A stretch of DNA of 64,000 bases from Acidobacteriota bacterium (GTDB taxonomy: Bacteria; Acidobacteriota; Polarisedimenticolia; J045), in assembly GCA_017994815.1 (NCBI GenBank), contig JAGOJY010000021.1, positions 1 to 64,000 on the forward strand, in the 5' to 3' direction. Below, piece after piece: positions 34,418 to 44,510 of the stretch (its first letter is position 1; each line of letters begins with the position of its first letter). The position numbers and the translations under genes were made by a program. The notes beneath the pieces were generated by a model. It saw nothing but the letters and a program-made list of their open reading frames with translations. It ran no database searches and was not told where the DNA came from.

Positions 34418-34936
34418 TCAGGTCGGGTCGTACGGGCCGCCGCCGGCAACCCCGCGGGCCAGGTCGAGCACGTGGGCCACGATCGAGCCGGGCCCGTCGA
34501 TGTCCAGCACCCCGCAGGTCGCGATTCTCCCCGGGCGTCCCGGGCAGGCCGCGCCGGGATGGAACAGCAGCGTCCCGCCGTCCCACGCGACGTTCGCCTC
34601 GGCCCCCTGGCCGTAGACCACGACGTCCGGCGCCTGCGGCCCGCCGAGGCGCTGGCGCACGGGGGGCAGAAGCTCCGGGGGCCGGCCGACCATGTGGGTC
34701 AGGAGCACCCGCGCCCCGCCCAGCTCGAGTTCCGCCGACTCGGGGTAGCGGTCGCCGAACTCGAGGAAGTCCCGGTCGCCGATGACGACGGAAACGGGGG
34801 CCAGGCGCGCGAGCCGCTCGAGGACTCCGGCGTCACCGATGCCGCCGGCGTGGAGGATCCGCTCGCAACCGGCGAGACAGGCGGCAAGCCCCGGGGGCAG
34901 CGGGCTGGCCGTTCCCGCGACGACGCCGACGCGCAC
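34418..34936 (-). CDS. Degenerate YfcE/MJ0936-type metallophosphoesterase
   Basis: A 172-residue protein with the overall pattern of small calcineurin-like phosphoesterases, but nearly every metal ligand is changed. The usual SDTHG is AGTAS, HAGDI is HAGGI, GNCD is GDRDF and GHTH is GQGAEA; only the central TH (LLTHMVG) remains. Hydrophobic strands around these sites are conserved, so the fold is likely kept while catalysis is lost. The GTG start lies five bases after the cutA stop and the stop lies four bases before the Omp gene. It may be a binding or regulatory protein. Confidence 0.7.
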   Translation of the reverse strand: MRVGVVAGTASPLPPGLAACLAGCERILHAGGIGDAGVLERLARLAPVSVVIGDRDFLEFGDRYPESAELELGGARVLLTHMVGRPPELLPPVRQRLGGPQAPDVVVYGQGAEANVAWDGGTLLFHPGAACPGRPGRIATCGVLDIDGPGSIVAHVLDLARGVAGGGPYDPT

Positions 34937-34941
34937 CGGCG

Positions 34942-36984
<2,043 letters not shown>

Positions 36985-36985
36985 C

Positions 36986-37005
36986 CGCGGGGCCGCCGCC
37001 CCGCG
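36986..37005 (+). other. Perfect 8-bp hairpin after the ftsB-like gene
   Basis: CGCGGGGC-CGCC-GCCCCGCG begins one base after the stop codon and ends 13 bases before the next ATG. It would hide or precede the next gene's translation start region and could act as a T-less terminator or an mRNA processing boundary. Confidence 0.5.
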
Positions 37006-37018
37006 AGCCGCACGACCG

Positions 37019-38152
37019 ATGGCCAGGACAGCGCAGCGCAAGCCCCGGACCGGGAAGCCCCGGCCCGGGGACGCGAGCCTGCCCCGGCTCCTGCTCAGCG
37101 ACATCAAGCGCACGCAGTTCCGCCGCCAGTACCGGCAGGAGCTGTGGGATCTCTACGTGTTCTACCTCGACGCCGCGGACCGCGAGCGCCTGGCGTCGAT
37201 GGGGCGGGTCGGGCGCTGGGTGCGCGTCGTCCCATGGCTGCTGAAGAGCCTCCTGACCAAGCTCACGCCCGGCCGGCGGCTGGCGCTCGCCGCCGCGCTG
37301 CTGCTGTTCCTGCTCAACCGCGGGACGATGGTGCTCTGGCAGTTCCAGTTCGAGTACAACCTCCGCTCGTGGGCCTTCCTGGTGCTCCTCGTCGTCCTCG
37401 CGCTGGAACTGAAGGACAAGCTCGTGGCGCGCGACGAGATCATGGCCGCGCGCCAGGTGCAGCTCGCGATCCTGCCGCAGCGCGCGCCGTCGTTCGCGGG
37501 CTGGTCGATCTGGAGCCGGACCATCCCGGCCAACGACGTGGGCGGCGACCTCGTCGACTTCTTCGACCTCCCGGGCGAGCGCCTCGCCGCCATGCTGGGG
37601 GACGTCTCGGGGAAGGGGCTGCCCGCGGCGCTCTTGATGGCCAAGCTGCAGGCGACGCTGCGCGCGATGGCTCCCGAGTCGACCGACCTGGCGCGGCTGG
37701 CGCGACGGGTCAACCAGGTCATGTGCCGTGACGGGATCGAGAACCGTTTCGCCACGTTGTTCTACGCCGAGCTGGCGCACGACGGAACGCTGCGCTACTT
37801 CAACGCCGGCCACAACCCGCCGCTGCTCGTCCGCGAGGGTGCGGTCGAGAAGATGCACGCCTCGGGGATCCCGGTCGGTATGCTGGAGGGCGCCGAGTAC
37901 GCGGGTGCCGAGGCGACGCTCGCGCCCGGCGACCTGCTGATCGTCTACTCCGACGGGCTCGTCGAAGCCCGCGACGCGCGGGGCGAGGAGTTCGGCCTCG
38001 AGCGGTTGGAGCGGCTGGCCGCGCTGCTGCGCGACGTGCCGGTGGAGCAGGCCGGCGCCACGATCGCCCAGCGCCACCGCGAGGTCGTCGGCGACGGCAA
38101 ACCGACCGACGACTGGAGCCTGCTCCTGGTCCGGTACGCACCTCGATCGTAG
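37019..38152 (+). CDS. Membrane-associated SpoIIE/RsbU-type PP2C phosphatase
   Basis: A 377-residue protein. A basic N-terminal 95 residues precede two transmembrane helices (ALAAALLLFLLNRGTMVL and WAFLVLLVVLALEL), a short linker helix with the RsbU-like ARQVQLAILPQ motif and a PP2C-type serine phosphatase domain: DVGGDLVDFF, MLGDVSGKGLPAALLMA, NAGHNPPLLV, VYSDGLVEARD, DDWSLLLVRY. The metal-binding Asp residues are present. Such enzymes dephosphorylate anti-sigma-factor antagonists in partner-switching pathways. No STAS or anti-sigma gene is adjacent. Its TAG stop is the TAG of REP-like element D. Confidence 0.9.
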   Translation: MARTAQRKPRTGKPRPGDASLPRLLLSDIKRTQFRRQYRQELWDLYVFYLDAADRERLASMGRVGRWVRVVPWLLKSLLTKLTPGRRLALAAALLLFLLNRGTMVLWQFQFEYNLRSWAFLVLLVVLALELKDKLVARDEIMAARQVQLAILPQRAPSFAGWSIWSRTIPANDVGGDLVDFFDLPGERLAAMLGDVSGKGLPAALLMAKLQATLRAMAPESTDLARLARRVNQVMCRDGIENRFATLFYAELAHDGTLRYFNAGHNPPLLVREGAVEKMHASGIPVGMLEGAEYAGAEATLAPGDLLIVYSDGLVEARDARGEEFGLERLERLAALLRDVPVEQAGATIAQRHREVVGDGKPTDDWSLLLVRYAPRS

Positions 38153-38172
38153 GGGTCGCCGATAGGCGGCCC
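38147..38172 (+). repeat. REP-like hairpin D
   Basis: TCGTAG at 38147-38152 is followed directly by GGGTCGCC-GATA-GGCGGCCC, an 8-bp stem with one G-T pair. The TAG is the stop codon of the phosphatase gene. The orientation is opposite to element B at 38519, so the two form an inverted pair about 370 bases apart. Confidence 0.55.
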
Positions 38173-38419
38173 GGCCCCGCCGGCGTGTCGAGGCACGCGA
38201 TTCGTACGGGCCGCCAAGCGGCGCGGCGGTTCGGACGAGCTGGACAACCGTGACGCCGACCGCCCGTTCCACCACCGGCAGGGAATCCACGGCAGCCTGG
38301 CCCGCCGGGTCGGCAAGGCGCCGCTGAACACGGCTTGGCGGTTGGGTGTCGGGGCATGGCAGCAGTGGTACCGCAACGAGCTGCGCATCCCCGACCCCGA
38401 GCCGGAGCTGGTGACGTAA
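38153..38419 (+). pseudogene. Possible remnant of a coding sequence without a start
   Basis: In the same frame as the upstream phosphatase, the DNA after its stop stays open for 88 codons to a TAA at 38417. The last 50 codons read like protein (for example APLNTAWRLGVGAWQQWYRN then ELRIPDPEPELVT), with Trp, Tyr and acidic/Pro residues unusual for GC noise. No in-frame ATG or GTG exists. It may be the 3' tail of a lost gene carried between two REP-like elements, or chance. I do not recognise the family. The rest of the gap, 38420-38636, shows only element B and no gene. Confidence 0.35.
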
Positions 38420-38518
38420 GCAAGCAGTCGGCAGTGCGGTTCTTTGACAACCGAAGAGCACGTGGGAGCCGCCGAGACGCGACGCCGTGTCGCGGTCGGC
38501 GCGTTTTGGCGCCGTCAC

Positions 38519-38547
38519 GCCGGCCCCGGCTGCGCCGGCTCCTACGA
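38519..38547 (-). repeat. REP-like hairpin B
   Basis: GCCGGC (38519-38524) and GCCGGC (38534-38539) form one possible stem. The register shared with elements A and C is CCGGC-TGC-GCCGG (38526-38538), followed by CTACGA at 38542-38547 (TCGTAG on the minus strand). Unlike the other three elements, no credible gene ends at this TAG. Confidence 0.5.
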
Positions 38548-38636
38548 AACTGTCCTTCTGGGGGCCGCTCGGCCGCCCGGCACGATCGTCCGGGTCACGG
38601 CGCGCCGTCCAAGAGTTTTCCATCGTCGTCGATGGC

Positions 38637-38679
38637 CGCGAAAATAACGGGACAGGTCGGCCAGGCCGACCCGTCCCGT
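38637..38679 (-). terminator. Rho-independent terminator of the Thr-rich lipoprotein gene
   Basis: A strong hairpin: ACGGGACAGGTCGGCC at 38647-38662 pairs with GGCCGACCCGTCCCGT at 38664-38679 with a single mismatch. On the minus strand it is followed by TATTTTCG. It begins 14 bases after the stop codon at 38694. This is one of only two classical terminators seen in the window. Confidence 0.85.
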
Positions 38680-38693
38680 GCTTTCGGCATGCG

Positions 38694-39563
38694 CTAGGGG
38701 TGGATGCGCGTCGTGCTCGTGATCTTCACGTCCAGCGGTGTGCCGGGCTCGAGGTTCAGGTGCTGGCCCGGCAGCGCGCGGACGATCGCCGCGCCGGCCG
38801 CGGCACCCGCAGCCGCGCCGATCCACGTGTCCTTCTTATCGTCGCCGACCTTCTTGCCGAGCAGGGCGCCGACGATCGTGCTGCCGGCGACGATGCCGAG
38901 GTTGCGGTTCTTGCTGCTGCCGCCGACGCCGGTCGCGATGCCGGAGATCGGGAACTGGCTCCCGGAGTCGGTGCGGATGGTGTGAAACGCGAGGTGCAAC
39001 TCGCCCGGCGTGTCCTTCTTCGCCTGCGGCTTGACCACCTCGGTCACGGTCCCGAGCAGGGTCCAGCCCTTGGTGCCCTTGACGCCGCCGGTGATCTGGG
39101 CCGTGAACTCCTCGCCGGCGGTGCTCGTCTTCGTCGAGACCGCCTGGTCCAGCTTGACGTGGAACACGTCGCCTTCACCGAGCAGGATCCCGCCGGTGTC
39201 CTGCTCCGGCGTGCGCTCCTCCTGCACCTGCGCGCCGCCGGTGCGGCCCTCGTCCGCCGGCGTTTCCGCGGGCGTCGTCGACGGGGGCGTCGTGTCCCCG
39301 CGCGGGGTCGTCGTCGTGGTGGTCGTCGTCGCGGGCGGCGGTGCCTGGGTCCCCGCCGGCGCGTTCTCGCCGGTCTCCGGGGGCGGGCTCACCGGGGGCT
39401 GCTGGTCGCTCGTCGCGCCATACTCTTGGCCCTCGGCCGTCGCCTGACCGGCCTGCTCGTTGGCCGCCTGTTGATCGTTGCCGCGCCCGCAAGCGCCGAG
39501 CCCGATCAGCAGCGTGGCAAGGAGCGTGATGCACGCGAACCGGGACGCTATCTTGGCTGCCAT
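38694..39563 (-). CDS. Thr-rich lipoprotein with glycine-zipper segment
   Basis: A 289-residue lipoprotein. The signal ends in lipobox LIGLGAC (Cys25). A disordered region rich in Gln, Pro, Glu and Thr follows (about 27-115, including a run of eight Thr). A folded region (about 120-210: GDVFHVKLDQAVSTKTSTAGEEFTAQI, GWTLLGTVTEVVKP, ELHLAFHTIRT) is followed by a glycine-zipper stretch (about 220-260: NLGIVAGSTIVGALLGKKVGDD, AAAGAAAGAAIV). The C-terminus ends in LDVKITSTTRIHP. The folded part resembles BON/TonB-like or TrbI-like stabilising domains that hold surface additives, but I cannot name it. Probably outer-membrane anchored. It is divergent from the 1013-residue orphan, with an inverted repeat between them. 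Confidence 0.82.
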   Translation of the reverse strand: MAAKIASRFACITLLATLLIGLGACGRGNDQQAANEQAGQATAEGQEYGATSDQQPPVSPPPETGENAPAGTQAPPPATTTTTTTTPRGDTTPPSTTPAETPADEGRTGGAQVQEERTPEQDTGGILLGEGDVFHVKLDQAVSTKTSTAGEEFTAQITGGVKGTKGWTLLGTVTEVVKPQAKKDTPGELHLAFHTIRTDSGSQFPISGIATGVGGSSKNRNLGIVAGSTIVGALLGKKVGDDKKDTWIGAAAGAAAGAAIVRALPGQHLNLEPGTPLDVKITSTTRIHP

Positions 39564-39577
39564 GGGCAAACTCCATG

Positions 39578-39599
39578 GCCTTGGCCCAAGTGCCAAGGC
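39578..39599. promoter_or_regulatory. 8-bp inverted repeat between divergent genes
   Basis: GCCTTGGC at 39578-39585 and GCCAAGGC at 39592-39599, a perfect inverted repeat with a six-base spacer, centred in the 61-base divergent promoter region. It is a good operator candidate for a dimeric regulator controlling both flanking genes. Confidence 0.5.
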
Positions 39600-39624
39600 G
39601 ATCGAATCGTCGGGCAAAACTCGG

Positions 39625-42600
39625 ATGTTAGTCGTGGAACGGTCGCCTCTCAAGTCGCGGGCTCTCGCGCTCGGTGCGCTGGCCCTGCTCGCGCAGGCCA
39701 GCGCCGGGCGGGCCGCGGCGTCGCCGGAGCCGATGAAGGTCCCGGGCGGCATCGCGGCCGTGGTGCGGCTGCTCGGCCCCGTGGATGCCGACCCCGCCCG
39801 TTTCGCCGCCAGCCTCGACCGCGTGCTGCTGCAGGCGGTGCGCGACGACCACGCCTGGGCCGAGGTGCGCGAGCGCCGCGAGCTGGACGAGCTGCTCGAG
39901 CTGGTCCAGGCGGTCGGCCAGCGCTTCGGGCAGGCGCCCGTTTTCAGCTCCACGACGCGCGAGGACCTGCAGCGGTTCTTCGATTTCGCGTCGCTGGCGG
40001 GCTACGTCCCCGGCGACGAGCCCGAGCCCTTGGACCTCGCTCCGATGCCGACGCCGCTCGGCGCGCGCCGGCGCCGCGCGGCGCTGGCGCTGGGCTGGGA
40101 CATTCCCGCCCTGGCGCGCGGGCTGCGCTCCGGCGGGCGGGGGAGCCTGGCGATCGCGGTCGACGAGGTCGCACCGCCCGTGGCCTGGGAGCAGTGGCAG
40201 GCGATCACCGGCCGCGAGGTCCACGGGACCGGCGCGCTGCAGGCGCTCGTGCGCGACCAGCAGCTCGGGCTCGTCCTCGAGGGGCTGCGGCGACTCCCGC
40301 CCGGTGCCGAGGCCGTCCTCTCGACCGAGGACCTCGCGTGGATCTACCGCGAGGCCGCGCTGCCGTTCTACCGCTACGGCTGGTCCTTCGACGTGCGCAA
40401 CGGCGCCGTGCAGCTGCCGGGCGGCGCCGACGCGGCCGCGGCGTGGACCGCGCTGGTCGGTTTGCCGCCGGAGGCTCCCGCACCGTTCTTCCGGCAGCTG
40501 TTGACGGCCGAGGGTCACCGGGTCGCGTTCCTCTGGGAAGCGCTCGCGATGGCCCCGCCGGCGCGGGCGCGCTACGTGCTCGGGCTCGACCGCGAGCTGC
40601 ACGACGGCCCGGCCTTCGCGCGCGGCGTGGTCCAGGGATTGCGGCGCTTCGACCGCCGCGAGCGCTTCGGCGGCGCGCGCGGGCTCGGCGGGGGCGCGTC
40701 CGATTTCCTGCGGATGTTCACGCCGCCCGCGCCGGGCCACGAGCTGGAGCTGCCGGGCGGGATCGTCGTCGAGCGCGTGTTGCGCGGCGCCGACCTGGTC
40801 CAGCTCGCGAGGGCGCTCGGCTCCGGCCCGATGGCGACGCACCCCGGCCTGGTCGGCGACGACACGGCCGAACTGGTCGCGTGGCTCGGCGAGGCGGCCC
40901 CCGCGGCCGTCGCCACGGGCGCGCGATTCCGGCTGCGATCGGCCGAGACCTTCGCCGCGTACCTCGAGGCGCTCGAGGCGCTCCAGCGGCCCGACGACCC
41001 GGACCGGGCCGGGCTCGCGCTGGCGTTCCAGGGCGGGATCGAGATCCTGGCCAACATCGATCGCTCCGGGACGCTCCCCGCGGACGCGATCGACGAGGAG
41101 TTGCGCGCGTGGTCGCGGCTCCACGCCGACGCGCGCGATCCCGGCGCGGCGGTCACGGCGGAGTTCGATTGGCTCGAACGTCTCGTGGACGGGCTGCCGG
41201 ATCCGCCCGCCGGGTTCCCGGGGCGCGGGCCGCGCGAGCGCCGGCTCTTCGCGGCGCTCGCGGGCGCCGGCAGCGAGCGGTTCGAGTGGGCGGGGCTGCA
41301 GTACGAGGGAACGCGCGGGAACGACCGCGCGGGTTGGTTCGCGCGCCGCCTCGAGCAGCAGCGGGTCGCCTCGGCCGACCAGCTCGCCGCGGTGCGCGCG
41401 GCGGTGCGCGAGCTGGAGCGCGGCGCGGCGGACGGCGGCGCCGCGCTCAAAGAGCGCGCGACGAGAGCGCTGCAGGCGCTGCGCCCGCTCCCGACCGTGA
41501 CGTTCGACGCGCCGTTGCCCGCGCCCCTGGCCGGCCAACTCGCGCCGTCCGGCCGCGCCGAGCTGGAGCAGCGGCTCCTGCGCGTGATGCGCGCCGACAA
41601 GAAGGCGGCGCGGGCCGCCGCGCACGCGTTCGAGGACCTCGATCGCCTGCTCGCGCCCGACCTGCGCGCGCTGCTGGTGGCGCCCGCGTACCTCGTCGCG
41701 ATGGGCGAGGCCGACAGCGTCCTGTTCGGGGAGCCGAACCTCGTCCGGCGGCACTGGCCGTTCAAGTTCCTCGACGCGGTGGTCCGGCGCGACGTGCGCC
41801 GCGACAACGGTTGGACCGAGACGACGTTCGTGCCGGCCGCGGACTGCGGTTTCGGGGCGCGCGTCGCCGGCCCATTGTCCGGCGTGCCGGAGGCTTTGGC
41901 CGAGTTCCGCTTCCCGTGCGACGGCGTCGCGCCGGCGGGCGCGCTGCGCGACCCGGAGCCGGCGGCGGGCTGGTACGGCGAGCACGTGCGGACCGCGTGG
42001 CCGGCGCCGGCCCCGCCGGTCAGCCGCTTCGCCGCGGCGGCGATGGACGCCGGGCGCGAGCTGGTCGCGCGGGCCGCGTCCGAGGTGCCGTCGGGCGGGA
42101 CGCACCTCGATTTCGTCGCGGCGCGCGTCCCGGGGGGCCGCCTGAAGTCGGCGCCGCCGCTCGTCTCGCGCAGCGAGATGTTCGCGCTCGGGCTCGCGGC
42201 GCTGGCCGGCGACGATCTCGGGCCGGCCCGGCCGGAACTCCTCCCGGCCGAGGCGCTGGCGCGCCTGGAGCGGGCCCGCGCCGGGCTTGGCGACGGCTGG
42301 CGCAGCGCCCTCGATGTGCTCGGCGGCGAGACGCTGGCGATCGACGGGCGGGCGCTCCCGTGGGTCGGGCGCTGGCCGCCGTACGAACTCCTGGCGAGCG
42401 GTGCCGCGCCCGCGGCCCTGCGCGAGCGCGAGTGGATCGAGCTCAAGCTCGCGATCGCCGATTACCTCGGCCGCCGGGACCTGCCCGGGATGGTCGGGGC
42501 CGACCTGCTGCTGCGGCAGCTGCACCGCCTCGCCTGCGGCATGCCGCAGGAACACCGCGGCGACTGGGAGGGGTTCGTCCGCTGGACGACCGCCCTCGCT

Positions 42601-42666
42601 GAAACTGCGCTCGACGAGGACCTTCGCGCATGCCTGGTCGACGGCTTGTACCGCGCGCGGCCGTAG
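39625..42666 (+). CDS. Large exported protein of unknown function (1013 residues)
   Basis: An orphan protein with a signal peptide (SRALALGALALLAQASAG, cleavage near AAA). The mature part is mixed helix-rich sequence full of Arg, Ala, Leu and Trp without repeats or a domain I recognise. Landmarks include DPARFAASLDRVLLQAV near residue 60, EAALPFYRYGWSFDVRN about 250, HWPFKFLDAVVRRDVRRDNG about 720 and LRQLHRLACGMPQEHRGDW near the end. Strong codon bias (G/C in third position) along the whole length and no competing frame support it as real. Start: the ATG at 39625 gives a normal signal peptide; an upstream ATG at 39562 is possible but overlaps the divergent start. It overlaps the VWFA gene by 37 bases, so the two are probably coexpressed and may act together outside the cytoplasm. 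Confidence 0.8.
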   Translation: MLVVERSPLKSRALALGALALLAQASAGRAAASPEPMKVPGGIAAVVRLLGPVDADPARFAASLDRVLLQAVRDDHAWAEVRERRELDELLELVQAVGQRFGQAPVFSSTTREDLQRFFDFASLAGYVPGDEPEPLDLAPMPTPLGARRRRAALALGWDIPALARGLRSGGRGSLAIAVDEVAPPVAWEQWQAITGREVHGTGALQALVRDQQLGLVLEGLRRLPPGAEAVLSTEDLAWIYREAALPFYRYGWSFDVRNGAVQLPGGADAAAAWTALVGLPPEAPAPFFRQLLTAEGHRVAFLWEALAMAPPARARYVLGLDRELHDGPAFARGVVQGLRRFDRRERFGGARGLGGGASDFLRMFTPPAPGHELELPGGIVVERVLRGADLVQLARALGSGPMATHPGLVGDDTAELVAWLGEAAPAAVATGARFRLRSAETFAAYLEALEALQRPDDPDRAGLALAFQGGIEILANIDRSGTLPADAIDEELRAWSRLHADARDPGAAVTAEFDWLERLVDGLPDPPAGFPGRGPRERRLFAALAGAGSERFEWAGLQYEGTRGNDRAGWFARRLEQQRVASADQLAAVRAAVRELERGAADGGAALKERATRALQALRPLPTVTFDAPLPAPLAGQLAPSGRAELEQRLLRVMRADKKAARAAAHAFEDLDRLLAPDLRALLVAPAYLVAMGEADSVLFGEPNLVRRHWPFKFLDAVVRRDVRRDNGWTETTFVPAADCGFGARVAGPLSGVPEALAEFRFPCDGVAPAGALRDPEPAAGWYGEHVRTAWPAPAPPVSRFAAAAMDAGRELVARAASEVPSGGTHLDFVAARVPGGRLKSAPPLVSRSEMFALGLAALAGDDLGPARPELLPAEALARLERARAGLGDGWRSALDVLGGETLAIDGRALPWVGRWPPYELLASGAAPAALREREWIELKLAIADYLGRRDLPGMVGADLLLRQLHRLACGMPQEHRGDWEGFVRWTTALAETALDEDLRACLVDGLYRARP

Positions 42667-43757
42667 CCGCGCTGCTCTTCGGGGCCGCCTTGGCCGCCCC
42701 GAGCCTGCGCTTCACCTCGCCGCTGCCCGGCGACATCGTCGCCGGCGAGCAGCTCATCCAGCTCGCCGTCGGCGACGGGGGCCGCGGGGTGGAGCGCGTG
42801 GACGTCTACATCGGCGGCCGGCTGGCCGGTGTCGCCCGCGCGCCGCTGTGGTCCTTGACCGCGAACGTGGCACCGGAGGAGTCGGGGGCGGAGTTCCTCG
42901 CCGTCGCGTACTCGGCGGGGCAGGTCGTCGCCAAGGCGCGGGTCCAGACGCGCCGCGTGGTGGTCGAGGAACGGATGGATGTCTCGCGGGTGCAGCTCTA
43001 TCCCGTCGTGACGGACCGTCGCGGGCGCTACGTCGCCTCGCTGAAAGAGCAGGACTTCGAGGTGCTCGACGAGGGCCGGCCGGTGCAGTTGAAGAGCTTC
43101 TCCGGCCAGCCCGAGCCGCTCAAGCTGACGCTCCTGCTCGACGCGAGCCGCAGCATGTCCGACTCGCTGTCGCTCGTGCAGAGCGCCTCCTCGCAGTTCG
43201 TGGACCGGCTCGCCGAGCGCGACGAGGTCACGGTCTACTCGTTCAACAACGACCTGCGACTCCTCGGCGAGCACTCGCGGGACCGCGAGGCGACCAAGCG
43301 CGCGATCGCTTCGTTGCGCGCCGGCGGCGGCACCGCGCTCAACGACGCCATCGTGCGCGTGATCGACCGGGCGCGGGACCTGCACGGCCGCAAGGCGCTG
43401 GTGCTGTTTTCGGACGGCCGGGACGAGCGAAGCATCGCGTCGCTGCAGCGGGCGGTGGCCGAGGCCCGGCGCAGCGAGATGCTGATCTACGCGATCGGGA
43501 CCGCGCGCGGCGACGCGCGTTACCGCGACTTCCTGCGCACGCTGGCCGAGGAGACCGGCGGCCAGGTGCACATCGTGCGCGGCGCCGCCGACCTGCCGGA
43601 CGTGTTCGACAGCCTGCTGCGCCACCTCGGCGCGCAGTACGTGATGAGCTACGTCCCGCCCCGCGGGCCGGCCGGCGAGCGCCGCGTCGAGGTGCGCGTC
43701 CGCCAGCCCGGCCTGCGCGTGGACCACAAGAAGAGCTACTACTACCGCGGTTCCTGA
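42630..43757 (+). CDS. Exported VWFA-related (Acidobacteria-type) protein
   Basis: A 375-residue protein with a signal (VAALLFGAALA), an Ig-like N-terminal region (about 25-110: LRFTSPLPGDIVAGEQLIQLAVGD, VDVYIGGRLAGV) and a von Willebrand factor A domain of the VWFA-related group abundant in Acidobacteria. The lead-in is VTDRRGRYVASLKEQDFEVLDEG. The MIDAS motif DASRSMS is intact, followed by GGGTALNDAI and VLFSDGRDE. It likely mediates metal-dependent protein contact at the cell surface or periplasm. The start is inside the 3' end of the upstream orphan; an initiator tRNA follows. Confidence 0.92.
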   Translation: MPGRRLVPRAAVAALLFGAALAAPSLRFTSPLPGDIVAGEQLIQLAVGDGGRGVERVDVYIGGRLAGVARAPLWSLTANVAPEESGAEFLAVAYSAGQVVAKARVQTRRVVVEERMDVSRVQLYPVVTDRRGRYVASLKEQDFEVLDEGRPVQLKSFSGQPEPLKLTLLLDASRSMSDSLSLVQSASSQFVDRLAERDEVTVYSFNNDLRLLGEHSRDREATKRAIASLRAGGGTALNDAIVRVIDRARDLHGRKALVLFSDGRDERSIASLQRAVAEARRSEMLIYAIGTARGDARYRDFLRTLAEETGGQVHIVRGAADLPDVFDSLLRHLGAQYVMSYVPPRGPAGERRVEVRVRQPGLRVDHKKSYYYRGS

Positions 43758-43816
43758 GCCGCGGCGCCGCGTTTGACATCCCGGGGGTGCGTTCCTAGAA
43801 TCACCCGGCACATTGA

Positions 43817-43893
<77 letters not shown>

Positions 43894-43907
43894 TTCCTAG
43901 ACAAAGG

Positions 43908-43946
43908 CGCGCCCGGGACCCAACGTCCACGGGCGCGTTTCGGTTT
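43908..43946 (+). terminator. Rho-independent terminator of tRNA-fMet
   Basis: CGCGCCCG (43908-43915) pairs perfectly with CGGGCGCG (43930-43937), with an inner GGAC/GTCC stem and a five-base loop. TTTCGGTTT follows. It lies 14 bases after the tRNA CCA end. Confidence 0.88.
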
Positions 43947-43962
43947 CGCGGCCCGAGGCGGT

Positions 43963-44382
43963 CTACGACAGGTCGGGCCAGGGCCCTCCGCACAGGCGGC
44001 GAACTCCGAAGGCAACCGCGGCCCCGAGCACCACGCTGACAGTGCAGAGCACGGAGCCGAAGATCAGCACCAGGGGCCAGATGTTCCCGGCGCCGAGCGA
44101 TACGAGCACGATCGCGCTCCCGAGGACGATCCCCGCCGTCAGCGCGAGCACATCGGCGATCGAGGATCGCCTGCGCGCCAACAGGATCACGACCGTACAG
44201 ATGAAGATGAACGCGCAGGACGACACCAGCGCCTTTCCTGAATTGAGGAACCACGGCTCGTGCACCTCGGCCCAGGCGAAGACGAGCTCCCAGGTGAGGA
44301 CGAGGAGCAACTGCAGGAGCAGGAACACCCCGAGGCCGAGCGCGAAGCTGACGATCAGCGGACGAAACGACCTGGACAACAT
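43963..44382 (-). CDS. Small four-helix membrane protein, unknown
   Basis: A 139-residue protein with four hydrophobic helices (FALGLGVFLLLQLLLVLTW, SSCAFIFICTVVILLA, VLALTAGIVLGSAIVLVSL and WPLVLIFGSVLCTVSVVLGA). Cys residues occur in helices two and four and a Trp/Pro-rich end (CGGPWPDLS). No family is recognised. It uses an ATG at 44382; the upstream 128 bases to the beta-helix gene hold no other gene. Confidence 0.65.
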   Translation of the reverse strand: MLSRSFRPLIVSFALGLGVFLLLQLLLVLTWELVFAWAEVHEPWFLNSGKALVSSCAFIFICTVVILLARRRSSIADVLALTAGIVLGSAIVLVSLGAGNIWPLVLIFGSVLCTVSVVLGAAVAFGVRRLCGGPWPDLS

Positions 44383-44510
44383 CGGCGCGTCCTCCCCGCG
44401 ATCCGAGCCCGAGTAGCTCTCGATCGCGCCTCTCCCTGCGAGGATCTACACCCGTCGCCGAGGGACATCAAGAAGTAGGCCACGCGCCGCTGGACGGATC
44501 GCGCGCGGCC

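Noticed and set aside
39628..42555. Long minus-strand frame opposite the 1013-residue orphan gene
   Set aside because: Composition is typical antisense (Arg, Val, His rich), while the plus frame has a signal peptide, mixed composition and overlap with the next gene.
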